In this document: positions 10,290 to 21,326 of the stretch, piece after piece
Layout: every line of letters starts with the position of its first letter
How positions within the stretch are numbered: the first letter of the stretch is position 1
Assembly (NCBI GenBank): GCA_027924585.1
Contig: BSBM01000779.1
Location: 17,094,001 to 17,158,000 of the forward strand
From: Larix kaempferi
Taxonomy: Eukaryota; Streptophyta; Pinopsida; Pinales; Pinaceae
Length of the DNA: 64,000 bases
Direction of reading: 5' to 3'
Translations under genes and position numbers: made by a program
Notes under the pieces: model-generated
Told to the model about the DNA's origin: nothing
What the model saw: the letters and a program-made list of their open reading frames with translations, nothing else
The model's database searches: none

Positions 10290-11400
10290 CTAACCATGGA
10301 ATGAAATGAGGAAATAGCTCTCTATTTTTAGGAGAGGCTAAAACTACCTTTACAATAAAATATTCATTTCCCCCTAAGATCTAGTCTAGGGTGGGGTAAA
10401 GTAATACAAAAAACCCACTTGTTTACAGCAAACTCCTAACAAACAATAAAATAAAGTGGTCAATGCCACTTGTACAATGCATGATGATGAGATACATAAG
10501 GCCCCAAAATGAAGGGGGCTCTCCATCAAGAAAGGGAATACGTGCCGGGTGATGATGCCATGTGGCCTCCAGAGTCCAAAGGCCCTTTCAAAGAAAACTT
10601 CTCCAACAAGAAATGCCAGCAAACTCCCAAGAAAGAGGGGAACCTCCAAGGAATGTCCACAATGCAACTAAGAGATGTCCACATGTCAATCCAAGGCATC
10701 CTCCAAGATTGCAATCCTCCTTCATAAGGTAAGCAATCATTCCATAAATGAGGGTGCTAGCTCCACAATGAATAAAATATGATGAAGTGTTCATGAAACT
10801 AGCTTCCAAGGCCCAACGATCCGCCAAAAACCAATCCAAATAGCATTCAAGAGGGGACATCATCCATAAAGACCATGCAAGAGTGGCTTCAAGCGTGACC
10901 ACCAAAGGAACGCTTCCAAGTGGACAAGCCCTTCCAAAACTGCCCCATATTGCACGATCTTCAAACTGCTTGGAATACTCCACATAAGCCATGGAATAAG
11001 TATGAGTCCAGTCAAATGAAGCCCACTTACTCATCCAAAAGATTCGACTATAAATTCACATGAAGCGCTCAAAAGAGAAGGATCTTTAGGCTGCGTCCTC
11101 ATGAATGTTCTTGTACAAATTGTTGGGTGGATCAGGAGACAACCCTACTGCCTCATTATACCTAGGCTGTGACATAAGAAACCTCAGGGAACAGATCTGT
11201 AGCCCAAAACCCTATTCTTCTGCTGGATGATCTCCTCATTTGTGGCCGGAAATGATAGTGAAAGAGTCACATTGGATGCTGACCATGGACAGGTTCTTTT
11301 CAAAGCATGACAGCATACAAAGGCTGGTTATTCTACTGAATTTACAAGCATAGAAGTCCCTCCACCAAGACTGTTTGCTAAATAAAGCTGCAATAGGGCA
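10290..11400. other. Unassigned intronic DNA with a 148-codon frame
   Basis: No family is recognised. The longest frame is 10588-11034 on the minus strand. It is hydrophobic and Trp/Leu/Ser-rich with no motif I know, and it ends in a stop followed by further open sequence in other frames. It could be a remnant of a retroelement or chance. The flanks on both sides of the hAT insertion appear to belong to one older sequence. Confidence 0.3.
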
Positions 11401-12230
11401 CTACTGTTTGCACTGAGAGGAGCGAGGTGCTCTACAGCCCAGTATGGGGGAGATGTTGTCACGTAAGGTAATGTAACATAACGTAACGTTACATTACCAA
11501 AAATAAAAAGTAATTTAAAAAATTCATGCCATCTTATAAAATAAACCAGCATAGATCCATTCTAAACACAGAGCTATCAAGCACCGAGAGGGATCCAATT
11601 TTTTGAGGTGTAATTTTTTTTCCATCTTAAACTGAAGAAATTTGATACCTCTATTGCTTGATAGACTAGCATAGATCCATCTTAAACCCGTATCTATCAA
11701 GCACCGAGAGGGATCCAATTTCTTGAGGTGTATTTCTTTTTTAAAATTTAAACTCAAGAAATTTGATCTCTCTTGATTGATAGATTCGGGTTTAAGTTTT
11801 AAGTTTTTATTTTATAAACAAACATCTATTTTTTAATTAATTTTCATAATATTTTATTTTATGAACCATCATCAATTTTTTTTAAATACTTTCCATAATT
11901 TTTTATTTTATGAGCCGACATGAATTTTTTAAATTATTTTGTTAGTAACAAACGTTACATCACAAACGTTACAACATCTCCCCCATACTGGGCTGGCACG
12001 GATTAATTTTTAATTTTTATTTTATAGGCCAACATAGATTTTTTAAATTACTTTTCATAATTTTTTATTTTATGAGCCAGCATGATTTTTTTTTAATTAC
12101 TTTTCATAACTTTTTTATTTTATGAGCCGACATGAGTATTTTTTTTCTAATTACACCTCAAGAAATTGGATCCCTCTCAGTGCTTGATAGATCCGGGTTT
12201 AGAATGGATCTATGTTGGTTTAGGGCTTGC
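11400..12230. repeat. Inverted-repeat (MITE-like or foldback) element, AGTATGGGGGAGAT family
   Basis: Two nested inverted repeats are visible. First, CTACAGCCCAGTATGGGGGA at ~11434 occurs inverted at ~11970-11995. Second, a ~70-bp block beginning CCAGCATAGATCCATTCTAA (11548) occurs again in direct orientation at ~11668 and inverted at ~12158-12225, ending in CTTGAGGTGTAATT. Between them are several ~55-bp AT-rich repeats ending in TTATTTTATGAGCCGACATG. No coding capacity is seen. Related copies are at 901-1051 and 52069-52410. Exact ends and target duplication could not be fixed. Confidence 0.65.
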
Positions 12231-12399
12231 TTTGAACTTGCCCCTAGTAGCTTAGAATTATCCCACCAACAAGGAAGGCACCCATCTCATTGACCATAAA
12301 ATTCCCACTGTTTCTAAATGAAAGCAGGTGTGCTAAGCATATGAGGCACATGAAGGATGTAGATGATTCAACCTCGAACGGCTCCACTTGACATGGGGT

Positions 12400-12730
12400 A
12401 GTATCCCCCCTTTTTGCATAAACCATCCTTTATCTAAGCTTGTTCCAATGTTAGCCATATTGTTGGCTTAAGAGTTGTGACCTCCAAGGATGTGATAGAT
12501 CATAGAACTCAATGCGCTCAAAACATGCAATTAAACCTTGAATGTGAGAAATATACCTAGCTAGGGGAGAGGACAATCCAGGTTTTGCAATTATCAATTG
12601 TTGAATAAATAATGAGGAATCTACTAGAACAATGATTGTTCTTGTTGCTAGATCCTGTAATAGCAATAGGCCTTTGTACAAAGCCAACACTTTTGTGCTT
12701 GATTATTCATCGTAACTCCTAGACCTGAAG
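12400..12730 (-). pseudogene. RNase H-like (RVT_3) fragment
   Basis: The minus-strand frame 12451-12690 contains LALYKGLLLLQDLATR, then VDSSLFIQQLI. After a frameshift it continues with SHILGGHNS, a stop and then ANNMANIG. This is the helix-strand-Asp pattern and the C-terminal block of the plant RVT_3 RNase H found in LINE elements and related transposons. It is a fragment with no adjoining reverse transcriptase, and broken. Confidence 0.55.
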
Positions 12731-12859
12731 CAAACATTAGTTCTTATTGTGTATTGGGGTTAAAGATACCCCCCCTAATCCTCACCCCACACCTAACACC
12801 TCTCATTGCGATCTAATGTTACCATGATTCACCAGTCTAAATGAGGGTACTCCAAAAAA

Positions 12860-13640
12860 AAGATGGCAAGAAAGTCAATTGGATACTTTTAGATGGTGAT
12901 TGGTGGGATGATTGCAAAAACATTGTTTTATTCTCATCTCTAATAATGGAGGTGACAGGGTGTGCAAATTCCACTTCCCCTAGTCTTGCAAAGATGTAGA
13001 AGCCTATTGATATCATACTAGGAAAATAAACTAAAATTGTTTTAGAGTTCCCTCTTTGTAGTTATTTTAAAGAGCTCCAAAAGTTGATAGAGAAGCGGTG
13101 AAAGAAGATGAACATCCCTCTTCATATGGTTGTTTGTGCACTAAATCCCAAGTTTTATATGGATAGGTCAAGCAAAGTTGCATCTATAGGGATGATCATG
13201 AGGTGAAAGAAGGGTTTTATGAAGCCTTATGAAATACTTGCATCTATAGGGATGATCATGAGGTGAAAGAAGGGTTTTATGAAGCCTGATTGAATACAAA
13301 CAATTCTGATGAAGCAAGGATGATTGGGGTATAGTTTTTCAATTTTGCAAAACTAATTGGCCCCACTTACATCATCATTGTGATGTAGGATAGGAGGATT
13401 ATAGTACATGGAAATCCTGTTGGGTGATGGAGGATGCATGGGGATGAAGCTCTAGAGATTTGACCTCTTGCTATGGATTGGTTATTTAAGGTTGCTAGTT
13501 TGTTACTTGTTGAGAGGAATTTGTACACATAAATTTATTCACTCCCATTAAGAGGAATGAGCTCAACTTTGAGAGAAAACTTGTATCTGTGCATGGTAGT
13601 CTTTTCCTTCAAACTAGTAGTGCTCTAAATTAGTTTTAGG
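12860..13640 (+). pseudogene. hAT transposase C-terminal fragment
   Basis: In plus-strand frames, NIPLHMVVCALNPKFY at ~13110 matches the hAT segment preceding the dimerisation domain. After several stops, LFTPIKRNELNFERKLVSVH at ~13530 matches the conserved end (IHSxxRNxL...LVYVH) of hAT dimerisation domains. A 60-bp tandem duplication at 13179-13298 lies inside it. Heavily broken and of a different subgroup from the element at 6703-10289. Confidence 0.5.
13179..13298. repeat. 60-bp tandem duplication
   Basis: Two copies start TTGCATCTATAGGGATGATC at 13179 and 13239. About 50 bp are identical and then the copies diverge. Confidence 0.9.
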
Positions 13641-13799
13641 GTCATGTTGCATGGTGGGAGGTAGACCTTGAGGATGCTCTATAAATATATGGTGGAAGGT
13701 GGATTGACGAGGAGATGGGCACCTCAAATCCACAAACAAGCTTGGTTGGTGTGTCATTAGATGATATTGTTAATTTTTCATCAAGTTAGGGTTATATGG

Positions 13800-15130
13800 A
13801 GAAGAATAATAAATCAATGTACTTTAATGCAAAAATACATTTAATAAACATTTACAAACATTGAATATGAAATAGTGTAGTAGTAAATTCTAACATAACA
13901 TAATTTTCATCTCTTTCAACTTCACACTTTTAACACTATCACGTCGGTCACTGTGTTAACGCAATTTTAACACTACCAGTTAGATCACTGTGCTGAATTT
14001 AATCTTTAGTAACATGTAATGTAAATAAATGAATTGATCACATAATAATTAAAGAGATGTAGTTTGAGATACTTACCTGGGTGTGAAACCCTTCCTATAA
14101 GAATACTCAGAAGAGTTACTTTCAGTAAGAGACCGAGCCTTAGAGAAGCCAGTCAAATCTGGGAACTAGCAGACCGTAAGAGGGTAGTACAAATCAGAGA
14201 GAGAGAGATGAGAGGGCTGTAGTACAGTCAAACAAAGTAGGTCAATGACAGTCAGAAAACACAGTGAAAGTCACCATAAAGACCCAGAATAATTGAAGTC
14301 CAATAGATGTAAGTAGAAGGGGTCTAAACCCTAGGTGATGACAAAAATGACCTCAATCACTCAACAAAAATCAGCATAAATATCAGACCTTAATTAGTCT
14401 TCAGCAATGGCAACAGTAGATCTGAAATAACACGTGTGATCTGATATATAAGGGCCACAGTAAAAACAATACAACCCTCAGCAAATAAAACAAACACCAC
14501 AATAGGCATAAGAGATCCTAGACCTCACGGCTCAGTTTTCTAGGGCAGGCAAGCTTCATACCAGTTCAAAGAACAACCAACAATACAACCTAGGGCATGT
14601 GGCCTCCATGTGGACTCTTAGCAACAACAATCAGATCTAGCAAGGCTCATGGCCTAGTCCCAAATCAACAGCAGAAAAAATGACAAAAGACCCTAGCAGT
14701 ATGACGTCCACCTACAGCAATCAGAATCTCCAGCAGAAAAACGGCCACAACAAGCAACAGCAATCAGATCTAGCAATCAGATCTGGGATAATGATTATCT
14801 CCAGTAGAAAAACGACCACAGCAAGCAACAGGAAACCTTGACGTCAACCTCAAAATGATTAGAGCCAAGATAATGATAAGAATGAGGGAATTAGTCTTCA
14901 TTAAATAGGGACTTAGAACTTCTAGAAGGTTTAATAAAATAATCCTTAAATTAGGGCTCCATAAATTTAGGAAATAATCAAAAGATAAAAAGATAAAAAT
15001 AAAAAGAATAAAAGATTATATATATATATATATATATATAAAATAGAAAGCTAAAAAATAAAATAAAAAGCTAAAAAATAAAATAAAAATAAAATAAATA
15101 ATAATAATAAAATAGAATATAGACTTAAGT
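13800..15130. other. Intronic stretch, no gene recognised
   Basis: No protein motif is seen on either strand. It includes an approximately 71-bp duplication (CAGCAGAAAAACGGCCACAA at ~14730 and a variant at ~14801), an imperfect GATAAT-g-ATTATC hairpin at 14787-14799 and a (TA)n run at 15014-15041. From ~14060 on it may belong to the same element as the hairpin array that follows. Confidence 0.5.
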
Positions 15131-16092
15131 GGTTGTCAACCCATAAAATATAAAAGTGGGTAACTTAGGTGGGTACTAGGGTACAAAGACGATGGGTACA
15201 TGACCCAAAAACCCTAGTACCAAGGGGACAACCCTAATACCCAAAAACATCAAAACAACACAAAGTGGGTAAACAACACAAAGTACCACAAGACCAAGAA
15301 CAATAAGGTGTAAGGACCAAAAGTAAATCAACCGGGGTGGAGAAGGTGCAACCAATCATCTCTCTCTCAAATGTACAAATGTTCCATATAACCTAAAAGT
15401 TCATCATCACTGTATAAGGAAGGGTTCACACGGATGATGTGATCATGTGGTCCTCTAAGCTGCTCCTAAGGTCAAATGTCAGTGGTTTCATCAAGGGGTG
15501 GCCAGTCCCTTGAGAAGACCAACTAACTCATCCATCTCGAAGACCTAGGAGAAGAGGACATCACACATCATAATCTTGGTAACTGACCAAGTACCTCCAT
15601 TCTCAAGGAATGGCTCTCAGCCCAAGGCTGAGCTTCAGTCCTAGACTGATTTTGTTGATCAACCTCTGGTCCATGACCAGGTCCTCCATTCTCCCAGAGA
15701 ATGGTCCTTAGCCTCAAGCTGAGCTTTCAGTCCCACACTGAATGTTGATCAACCATCTGTAGGATCTACTTGGTCCTTGACCAAGAATCTGCCTGGTTCT
15801 AGACCTGGATGATTCTGCCTCAACCTGCAGGATCTGCTTGGTCCTCGTGATCAAGAAACTGTCTGGTCCTAGACCAGAATACCCTAGAGACAAATAGGGG
15901 CCCTAGCCACATGCTAGGGACTTTGCCATGGCATCAATCTGCTTGGTCCTCGACCAAGAACCCCAGGAGACAGCTGGGGGCCCTAGGGTACCTTCTAGGG
16001 TCTTACTCATTACTCTGACTGGTTATCTTGATCAGGAACCCTAGTTAATTGACTAGGGTACCATTCTCTCTGAGAATGGGTCTCGCAGCTGC
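15131..16092. repeat. Dense array of short perfect hairpins
   Basis: At least 20 short inverted repeats with arms of 5-11 bp and loops of 0-10 bp stand nearly end to end; the outermost pair (15172-15182 with 15211-15221) has a 28-base spacer that contains another small hairpin. Examples: CTTGGTC-ctt-GACCAAG at 15769, CCATTCTC-cca-GAGAATGG at 15686, CTCAGCC-caa-GGCTGAG at 15616, CCCTAGC-cacat-GCTAGGG at 15901, CTTGGTC-ctc-GACCAAG at 15942, CCATTCTC-tct-GAGAATGG at 16061, GTTGATCAAC at 15654 and 15744. The same stem words recur in the same order, for instance 15575-15663 and 15666-15753, with both arms changed together. No coding frame fits. Function and family are unknown to me. Confidence 0.85.
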
Positions 16093-16627
16093 ACTAAAAA
16101 TCAACAGATATTAGATTGGTGGATGTTGGCGACAATGATAATGTAACAAAACTTATTGAGGCTCAAGCATTTTTGGATAACCTTGAAGAAAAATATCATA
16201 ACTTATAAATTTGTTATCTCTATATATATATAACAAATTAAAGCTTTCATTGTTTTTACTTTTAAGCTTCTACATATATATACTTATAATTATATATTAG
16301 CGTTGCCCCTGGAATTTGGCCCCTTCCATTTGGTACTGGATTTTTTTCCTCTCCTACTATCCATGGAACATGTATGAGGTCCATGATGTGTTACAGATTT
16401 CTAAATTGATTAAGAATCTTCTTTCGGTTGGTAGAATCACAAGTTTTGTCTTGTAGTTGAAATTTAATTTATGAGTAATTCTTTGTCAATAGGAGTTCAT
16501 GATGGTCACTTGTATAAACTTGATTCAATTGATGCACTGTTATTGTATTGACAACTTTAAAATCTTAGGTTTGTTAAGTTGAATTTTTTGGTGTTAACAT
16601 TGTAGTCATGTGAGCATGAAAACTTAT

Positions 16628-16927
16628 GTAAAAAATGGAGCAAATTCTAGTTTGTAGTTGTAATTTCAGTTAAACCTCAGCTATCCAAGATTTTGGGAGT
16701 TATGTGTATAAGAGAAATGAATGTGAAAGGTTTTGAAAGTATGATCCATGCTATGTAGGATATTTATGAAGACTTCTGTAAAAAATGGAGCAAATTCTAG
16801 TTTGTAGTTTTAATTTCAGTTAAACGTCAGCTATCCAATATTTTGAGAGTTGTGTGTATAAGAGACATGAATATGAAAGGTTTTGAAAATATGATCCATG
16901 TTGTGTAGGATATTTATGCTGGTATGG
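16628..16927. repeat. 150-bp tandem duplication
   Basis: Copies start GTAAAAAATGGAGCAAATTC at 16628 and 16778 and differ by scattered substitutions, so the duplication is old. Confidence 0.9.
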
Positions 16928-17799
16928 TTTGAGAATGAGTCAATGCAAAGGTTTTTGCTTTGGTGGTTTGAAATATTTTATCTTTATTGATGATTTTTGT
17001 AGGAAAACTTATGTTTATACCTTGAAGAAGAAATCACAAGCCTTTATGTTTATACCTTGAGGTTCATGGTGCTTCCCAATAGAGTACCTGCCTGTCATTG
17101 CTTCCTAGTCTCTCTCATGTAATCCCCCCTAAATTTGGTCGATTTGGGGGCACATGTTCATACTTCCAAAGTTCCAATCGCCAATTTGGTTGGTGGTTGG
17201 GGATTTGTTTTATTTTAGATTCCTAGCAAGCTTATGAGTTGTTAGTCTTTTGGGTGACATGGTTGGTAGACTATATTACTTTTAAAGACTGTAAGCTAGG
17301 TTTTTTGTGGCTTTCAGCCACTATTTTCTGTTGAGTTTTTCTATTTAGTTAAATAAATAAATGCAAGGTTTTTATTTGAATTTGTGATCACTGATTATGG
17401 TGAAAATTGAAATATACTTGTGTTAGTTATTATTGCCTTGCATGTAGGTGATGCCATACTACTTAGCAACGACTTCACATTTTTGAATCAAACTAGAGAA
17501 ACATTGTCATTTGAATTTGAGATGGTTGATTATGGTGAGATGCACTATTGTTTAGGTATTCATGCAACATAAAAAAGAAAAGATGACTATTCACATTAGT
17601 TGAAAGTAATTCTTTGGAGACATACTTATGATATTCCATGGAGATGTGAAACCAATCACCTCACCTCTCCTATAGTGCTCAATCTCAAGTTGTTGAAGGA
17701 CATTAGCACTCGTAACAAAAGAGGAATCTAATATCTATGTTATATATTTTGTATCAAAATGTTGTAGAGAGTCTAGTATATGCATTGGTGTGTGCTTGA

Positions 17800-18161
17800 C
17801 TAGACATTGCACTTGCCATGAGTTCTGTTTGTTAATTTCTCTCAAATCCTGGTCTACAATATTGCCAAGTTGTGCTACACTAGACATTGCATTTGCTATG
17901 AGTTTTGTTTGTTAATTTCTCTCAAATCCTCCCGTACGATACTGCCAAGTTTTTAAAGACTTCTTAATTCAAAGGGATAAATAGACTGTGGCATTAGCTT
18001 CAATTAGAGTCCAAAAGATACTCGTTCTTTAAAACATTTTGGACTTTGTGATTTTGATTGGGCTAGAAGATCTATGGCATTAGCTTCAACTGGAGTCCAA
18101 AAGATGCCTGTTCTTTCAAACATTTTGGACTTTGTGATTTTGATTGGGCTAGAAGATCTAT
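17800..18161. repeat. Two adjacent tandem duplications (80 bp and 86 bp)
   Basis: An 80-bp unit starting CTAGACATTGCA is at 17800 and 17880. An 86-bp unit starting GGCATTAGCTTCAA is at 17990 and 18076. Both lie in the RNase H part of the copia relic and differ between copies by point changes. Confidence 0.9.
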
Positions 18162-18560
18162 GGTAAGTTATTGTTTCATGTTTGGTAATGTAGTGGTATC
18201 TTAGATTAGTAAGAAGCAACCTACTATTACTCCTTCCAACATTTAAGTGGAATATATTATTGCATCCCAAGCTATAAGGAAGCCATATAGTTCAAAAGAA
18301 TTATCATAGATGTAGTTGAAGATCAACATAAAATGGTTGGGCTATAATGCGAGATCAAAGCTGCATTGCACTTACACATAATCCTTAATTCCATTGCAAG
18401 AATCAAGCATATCAAGATTCATTATCAGTTTGCCAGAGAAAAGGTTGTAAATTGAGGGACAAATTAAAGTTTTGTACTACATAAAACAATTTTGTTGATT
18501 TGTTTACTAAAGCTCTTCCTTGAGATAGATTTTAGAACCATAGATCCTAATGAAGTATTG

Positions 18561-19971
18561 GTGAACGCTCGCTTTTATATTGGTGAACGCTCATGTTTCT
18601 ATACTAGCTAACTCGGTATTTTAGAAATATGACCATTTCAAACCACTGGGGTTACATGGGTATGTGTACCCAAGTTTCAATGGATACATCCCCTATGTTT
18701 CTTACATCCTTGGGATTAGGGGAAAGCTTAGAGACATTTCCTACTGCCCCTTGAGGTTGGGGACATGTCCTCTTTGTATCTTATGTTCTTTTGATTGGGG
18801 GAAAACTCAGGAATGTCCCTCACCTTCCTTGAAATGCAGGGGATAATTCAAGGGCCATTTTGAGTCTGACAAGAGATGTCTTTGTAACGTCATAGGGATG
18901 TCCCTAATCATAGGAGACATTGATGTCCCTCAATCCCCACAAGGGACATCCAAGCATCCCTTATGGTGAACAATTAACACCAATGCAAGGGTATTATATT
19001 AGTTGTTGATGGATAAATGGACAACTCTAATTGTTGTTGAGAAGCAAGAAGTTAAAACAGACATCCATAGATGACAAGGGATCCTGAAACTTAGAACATT
19101 TTAAGACTTTTTGTCTAGCATTACAATGGCTTCTGCATTTTGAGAAGGGATATCCTCCATGGGAACGCCCTATTGTAAGCTTGGTTGTGCATGCATTATT
19201 TTCTGAGATTGTTATTTAGGTTGAAATATTTTTGAAATTCAATAAATTTCCTACCATGTTGATTACTACCAAGCAACACTATCAATACATTTTGTTGCAA
19301 AGGATATGCAACACTTTTGCTTACTACCTTAGCTGGGGGTTGACTTCTTTGCTTTGTTACCTAATGGTTGATAAGGAGATGGAGGGTTGACATCTAGGTG
19401 GTACCGCTTTGGTAGATGGGGGTTGATTTTGCTAACTGTAATAGTGGTCAACTTTTCATTCTCTTTTATTTTCCCATGCATGCAAAACTCTCATGATTTT
19501 GCAATGTTAATTTTCATGTAATAATTTTATATCTAAGAAGGATTGGAAACTCAACTATAAACATAGATATGTAATAATCGTAAACATTGATTTGATATTG
19601 AAAGTGACTCTCATATGTGTAATGGCTATATCCGAATATCATCAATTCACATCAGTCAGATCTGATCAATATGGGCACTTTCTATCTAAGACTATATTAA
19701 TATGTACATAAGAATATAAATACAATTTTTTGTCATTTGAATCTTTATATCGTGTCAGATTGTGATTCATATGGTAAGGAAATGTATAATTTTTGATATT
19801 TTTTATATAATACCTTGATTGTCATGAAAATATAGAGTTGAATATAAGTTCCACGATAGATTTGTGCAGTCTAAAATGCAGCAACTAGTTGCACTATCTA
19901 ATGTGCAATGACAAGTTGCACAATCTCATGTGGAATAACAAGTTCTATAGCCCTGCATGCAGTAATAGGTT
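18561..19971. other. Intronic stretch, no gene recognised
   Basis: Low-GC DNA with no motif recognised on either strand. A run of related words (GGGGACAT, AGGGACATCC) near 18700-18960 suggests decayed short repeats. Confidence 0.5.
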
Positions 19972-20203
19972 GTACAGTTGTGAGTGACACATAGCATGTA
20001 ATATACATTGCGTAGCTAATGATGCATACACCAGATTAAATTATGTAACACATGCTGTGGAGAAAGAATGGTTGTATAAAGGACGTTGTACAGTTGTGAG
20101 TGACACATAGCATGTAATATACATTGCATAGCTAATGATGCATACACCAGATAAAATTATGTAACACATGCTGTGGAGAAAGAATGGTTGTGTAAAGGAC
20201 GTT
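19972..20203. repeat. 116-bp tandem duplication
   Basis: Copies start GTACAGTTGTGAGTGACACA at 19972 and 20088 and are nearly identical. They lie ~320 bp upstream of NDUFB2 exon 2. Confidence 0.95.
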
Positions 20204-20350
20204 GAATTGACATGAATTTGTAGTGTCATCATGCACCTTTTGTCCTTACATGGTGGTTTGTGTTTTATGAATCCAACATGTGTGTGTCTGTGTGTACACA
20301 AGACACTTGTAATTAATTTTGCTTCCACTATTGCTTTTTAATAGTTTGTG

Positions 20351-20498
20351 TTTCTTTTCTGCAATTTTCTTGCTGTTATACACATACTTCAAGACTCAAT
20401 TCAGATTCTTATTTTTGCAAGTCGTTTCTTTTCTGCAATTTTCTCGCTGTTATATGCAAACTTCAAGACTCAATCCAGATTCATATTTTTGCAAGTAC
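20351..20498. repeat. 74-bp tandem duplication next to the intron 1 acceptor
   Basis: Copies start TTTCTTTTCTGCAATTTTC at 20351 and 20425. The second copy ends about 25 bp before the acceptor of NDUFB2 exon 2, so the T-rich stretch before the splice site is partly duplicated. Confidence 0.9.
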
Positions 20499-20522
20499 TA
20501 ATCTTTAGTCTATGTTTTGTAG

Positions 20523-20568
20523 GTTTTGGGTTTTATACAGAGCAAAGGAGGATGGTCCTGCCCTCTTG
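20523..20568 (+). CDS. NDUFB2: NDUFB2 exon 2
   Basis: A 46-base exon that completes codon 40 (Trp) and encodes FWVLYRAKEDGPALL. The acceptor is tttgtag|GTTTTGG and the donor is CTCTTG|gtatgc, leaving phase 0. The MWFWxLYRAKxDGP motif spanning the junction is strongly conserved in the plant NDUFB2 family as I recall it. Using the later AG at 20539-20540 instead would create a TGA stop at the junction, so 20523 is preferred. Confidence 0.9.
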
Positions 20569-20676
20569 GTATGCATTATATTTAATATGCATTATATTTA
20601 ACATTAATCAAGTTTTAATCTGGTTTCATTTTTTTAATTTTATTTGGTCTGAACATTGGAATATAATTCTTTGTAG
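20569..20676 (+). other. NDUFB2 intron 2, 108 bp
   Basis: The intron starts GTATGC, ends TTCTTTGTAG, is T-rich and phase 0. It is of ordinary plant intron size, in sharp contrast with intron 1. Confidence 0.85.
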
Positions 20677-20754
20677 GGGCTGCGTCATCCATGGGAGTCT
20701 CACGGACACGGACATGGTCATGGTCATGAACATGCACATGAGGAAAAACATTAA
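20677..20754 (+). CDS. NDUFB2: NDUFB2 exon 3 (C-terminus and stop)
   Basis: Encodes GLRHPWES and then the His-rich tail HGHGHGHGHEHAHEEKH, followed by TAA at 20752-20754. G(L/W)RHPWE plus a histidine-rich tail is the expected end of plant NDUFB2 as I recall it. With exons 1 and 2 the frame is open throughout, with no broken splice site, so the gene looks functional. Together with exon 1 it has His-rich runs at both ends of the protein; whether they bind metal is unknown. Confidence 0.9.
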   Translation, partial: GLRHPWESHGHGHGHGHEHAHEEKH

Positions 20755-21318
20755 GTAATTTCTAGTCTTTTAGTTTCAGACTTCAATTGATCACCTTCAA
20801 GTTTAATACATACCAAGAAGAAGAGAGATTTCATTTTATTCCATAGGTGTTAGACCATTGGAAAAGAAATGGGGAAACCATCTAAGTAAGATTTAGTTGT
20901 AAAATGACTTAGTCTATGGTATTGAATACTAAATTTCCACATGTCTAATTTTATATGCTGGCTATAGAACTATCTTTTGGATCATCACATGTGTGTTGTA
21001 TGAGTGAGAGAGGTCCCTTATAAAGTCAAGAAACATGATCTTAAGGCAAGATGCATTGACAATGGATAGATTTTTATTACATAGCATGGATGTTGCTTCA
21101 TTAGCTTTCTATCATTGTTCCAAGTGTTTGAAGAAATTTGGGAAGTTGCAAACTTGTTGAAATTCCATAGAAAACACTAGATGTTGAAGCCAACCTAGAA
21201 GGAAAAATAAAAAGTTAGACCAAATTAACTTTGCAAGAAACTTTAACATTGTAGAAAGCCTTATGGAGTAGAAATTAACTGAACTGGCCTAGGAAGCTAC
21301 TTGCATAACCCACTATGA
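20755..21318 (+). other. 3' UTR/downstream region of NDUFB2
   Basis: T-rich sequence follows the stop codon, as expected for a 3' UTR. No clear AATAAA is seen within the first 300 bp, so the polyadenylation site cannot be placed. Nothing else is recognised. Confidence 0.4.
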
Positions 21319-21326
21319 TCTTAAAG

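Larger units (their letters stand above)
16290..18560 (+). pseudogene. Ty1/copia retrotransposon relic (pre-integrase to RNase H)
   Basis: Broken plus-strand pieces follow copia order. Around 16410-16450 there is KNLLSVGRITS, typical of the protease/pre-integrase junction. Around 16970-17040 there is a weak integrase trace with IDDFCRKTYVYTLKKKS. Around 17480-17560 there is a reverse transcriptase C-terminal trace ending in a MHYCLGI-like motif. Around 17800-18300 come RPDIAFAMS-like and SSKKQPT-like blocks of the RNase H region, then a trace of AASQA. Many stops, frameshifts and three tandem duplications disrupt it, and no LTRs are recognised. It lies in NDUFB2 intron 1. Confidence 0.65.
4471..20522 (+). 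other. NDUFB2 intron 1, 16,052 bp, transposon-filled
   Basis: The intron starts GTACGC and ends TTTTGTAG just before 20523. Both flanking exons are on the same strand and in compatible phase (2). The exon junction makes a Trp codon that completes the family motif MWFWVLYRAK. All recognisable content between is repeat-derived: a hAT transposon, an inverted-repeat element, RNase H and hAT fragments, a hairpin array and a copia relic. Introns of this size are known to be common in conifers. The assignment assumes the two exon sets belong to one gene copy; transcript data would settle it. Confidence 0.8.

Noticed and set aside
10588-11034. 148-codon minus-strand frame as a membrane-protein gene
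   Set aside because: No signal, motif or neighbouring exon supports it, and composition alone explains the hydrophobic look.
20541-20568. Alternative acceptor after TATACAG for NDUFB2 exon 2
   Set aside because: Joined to phase-2 exon 1 it creates a TGA stop at the junction and loses FWVLYR.
20348-20758. 136-codon plus-strand frame overlapping exons 2 and 3
   Set aside because: It uses another frame, runs through both splice sites and has no family motif.
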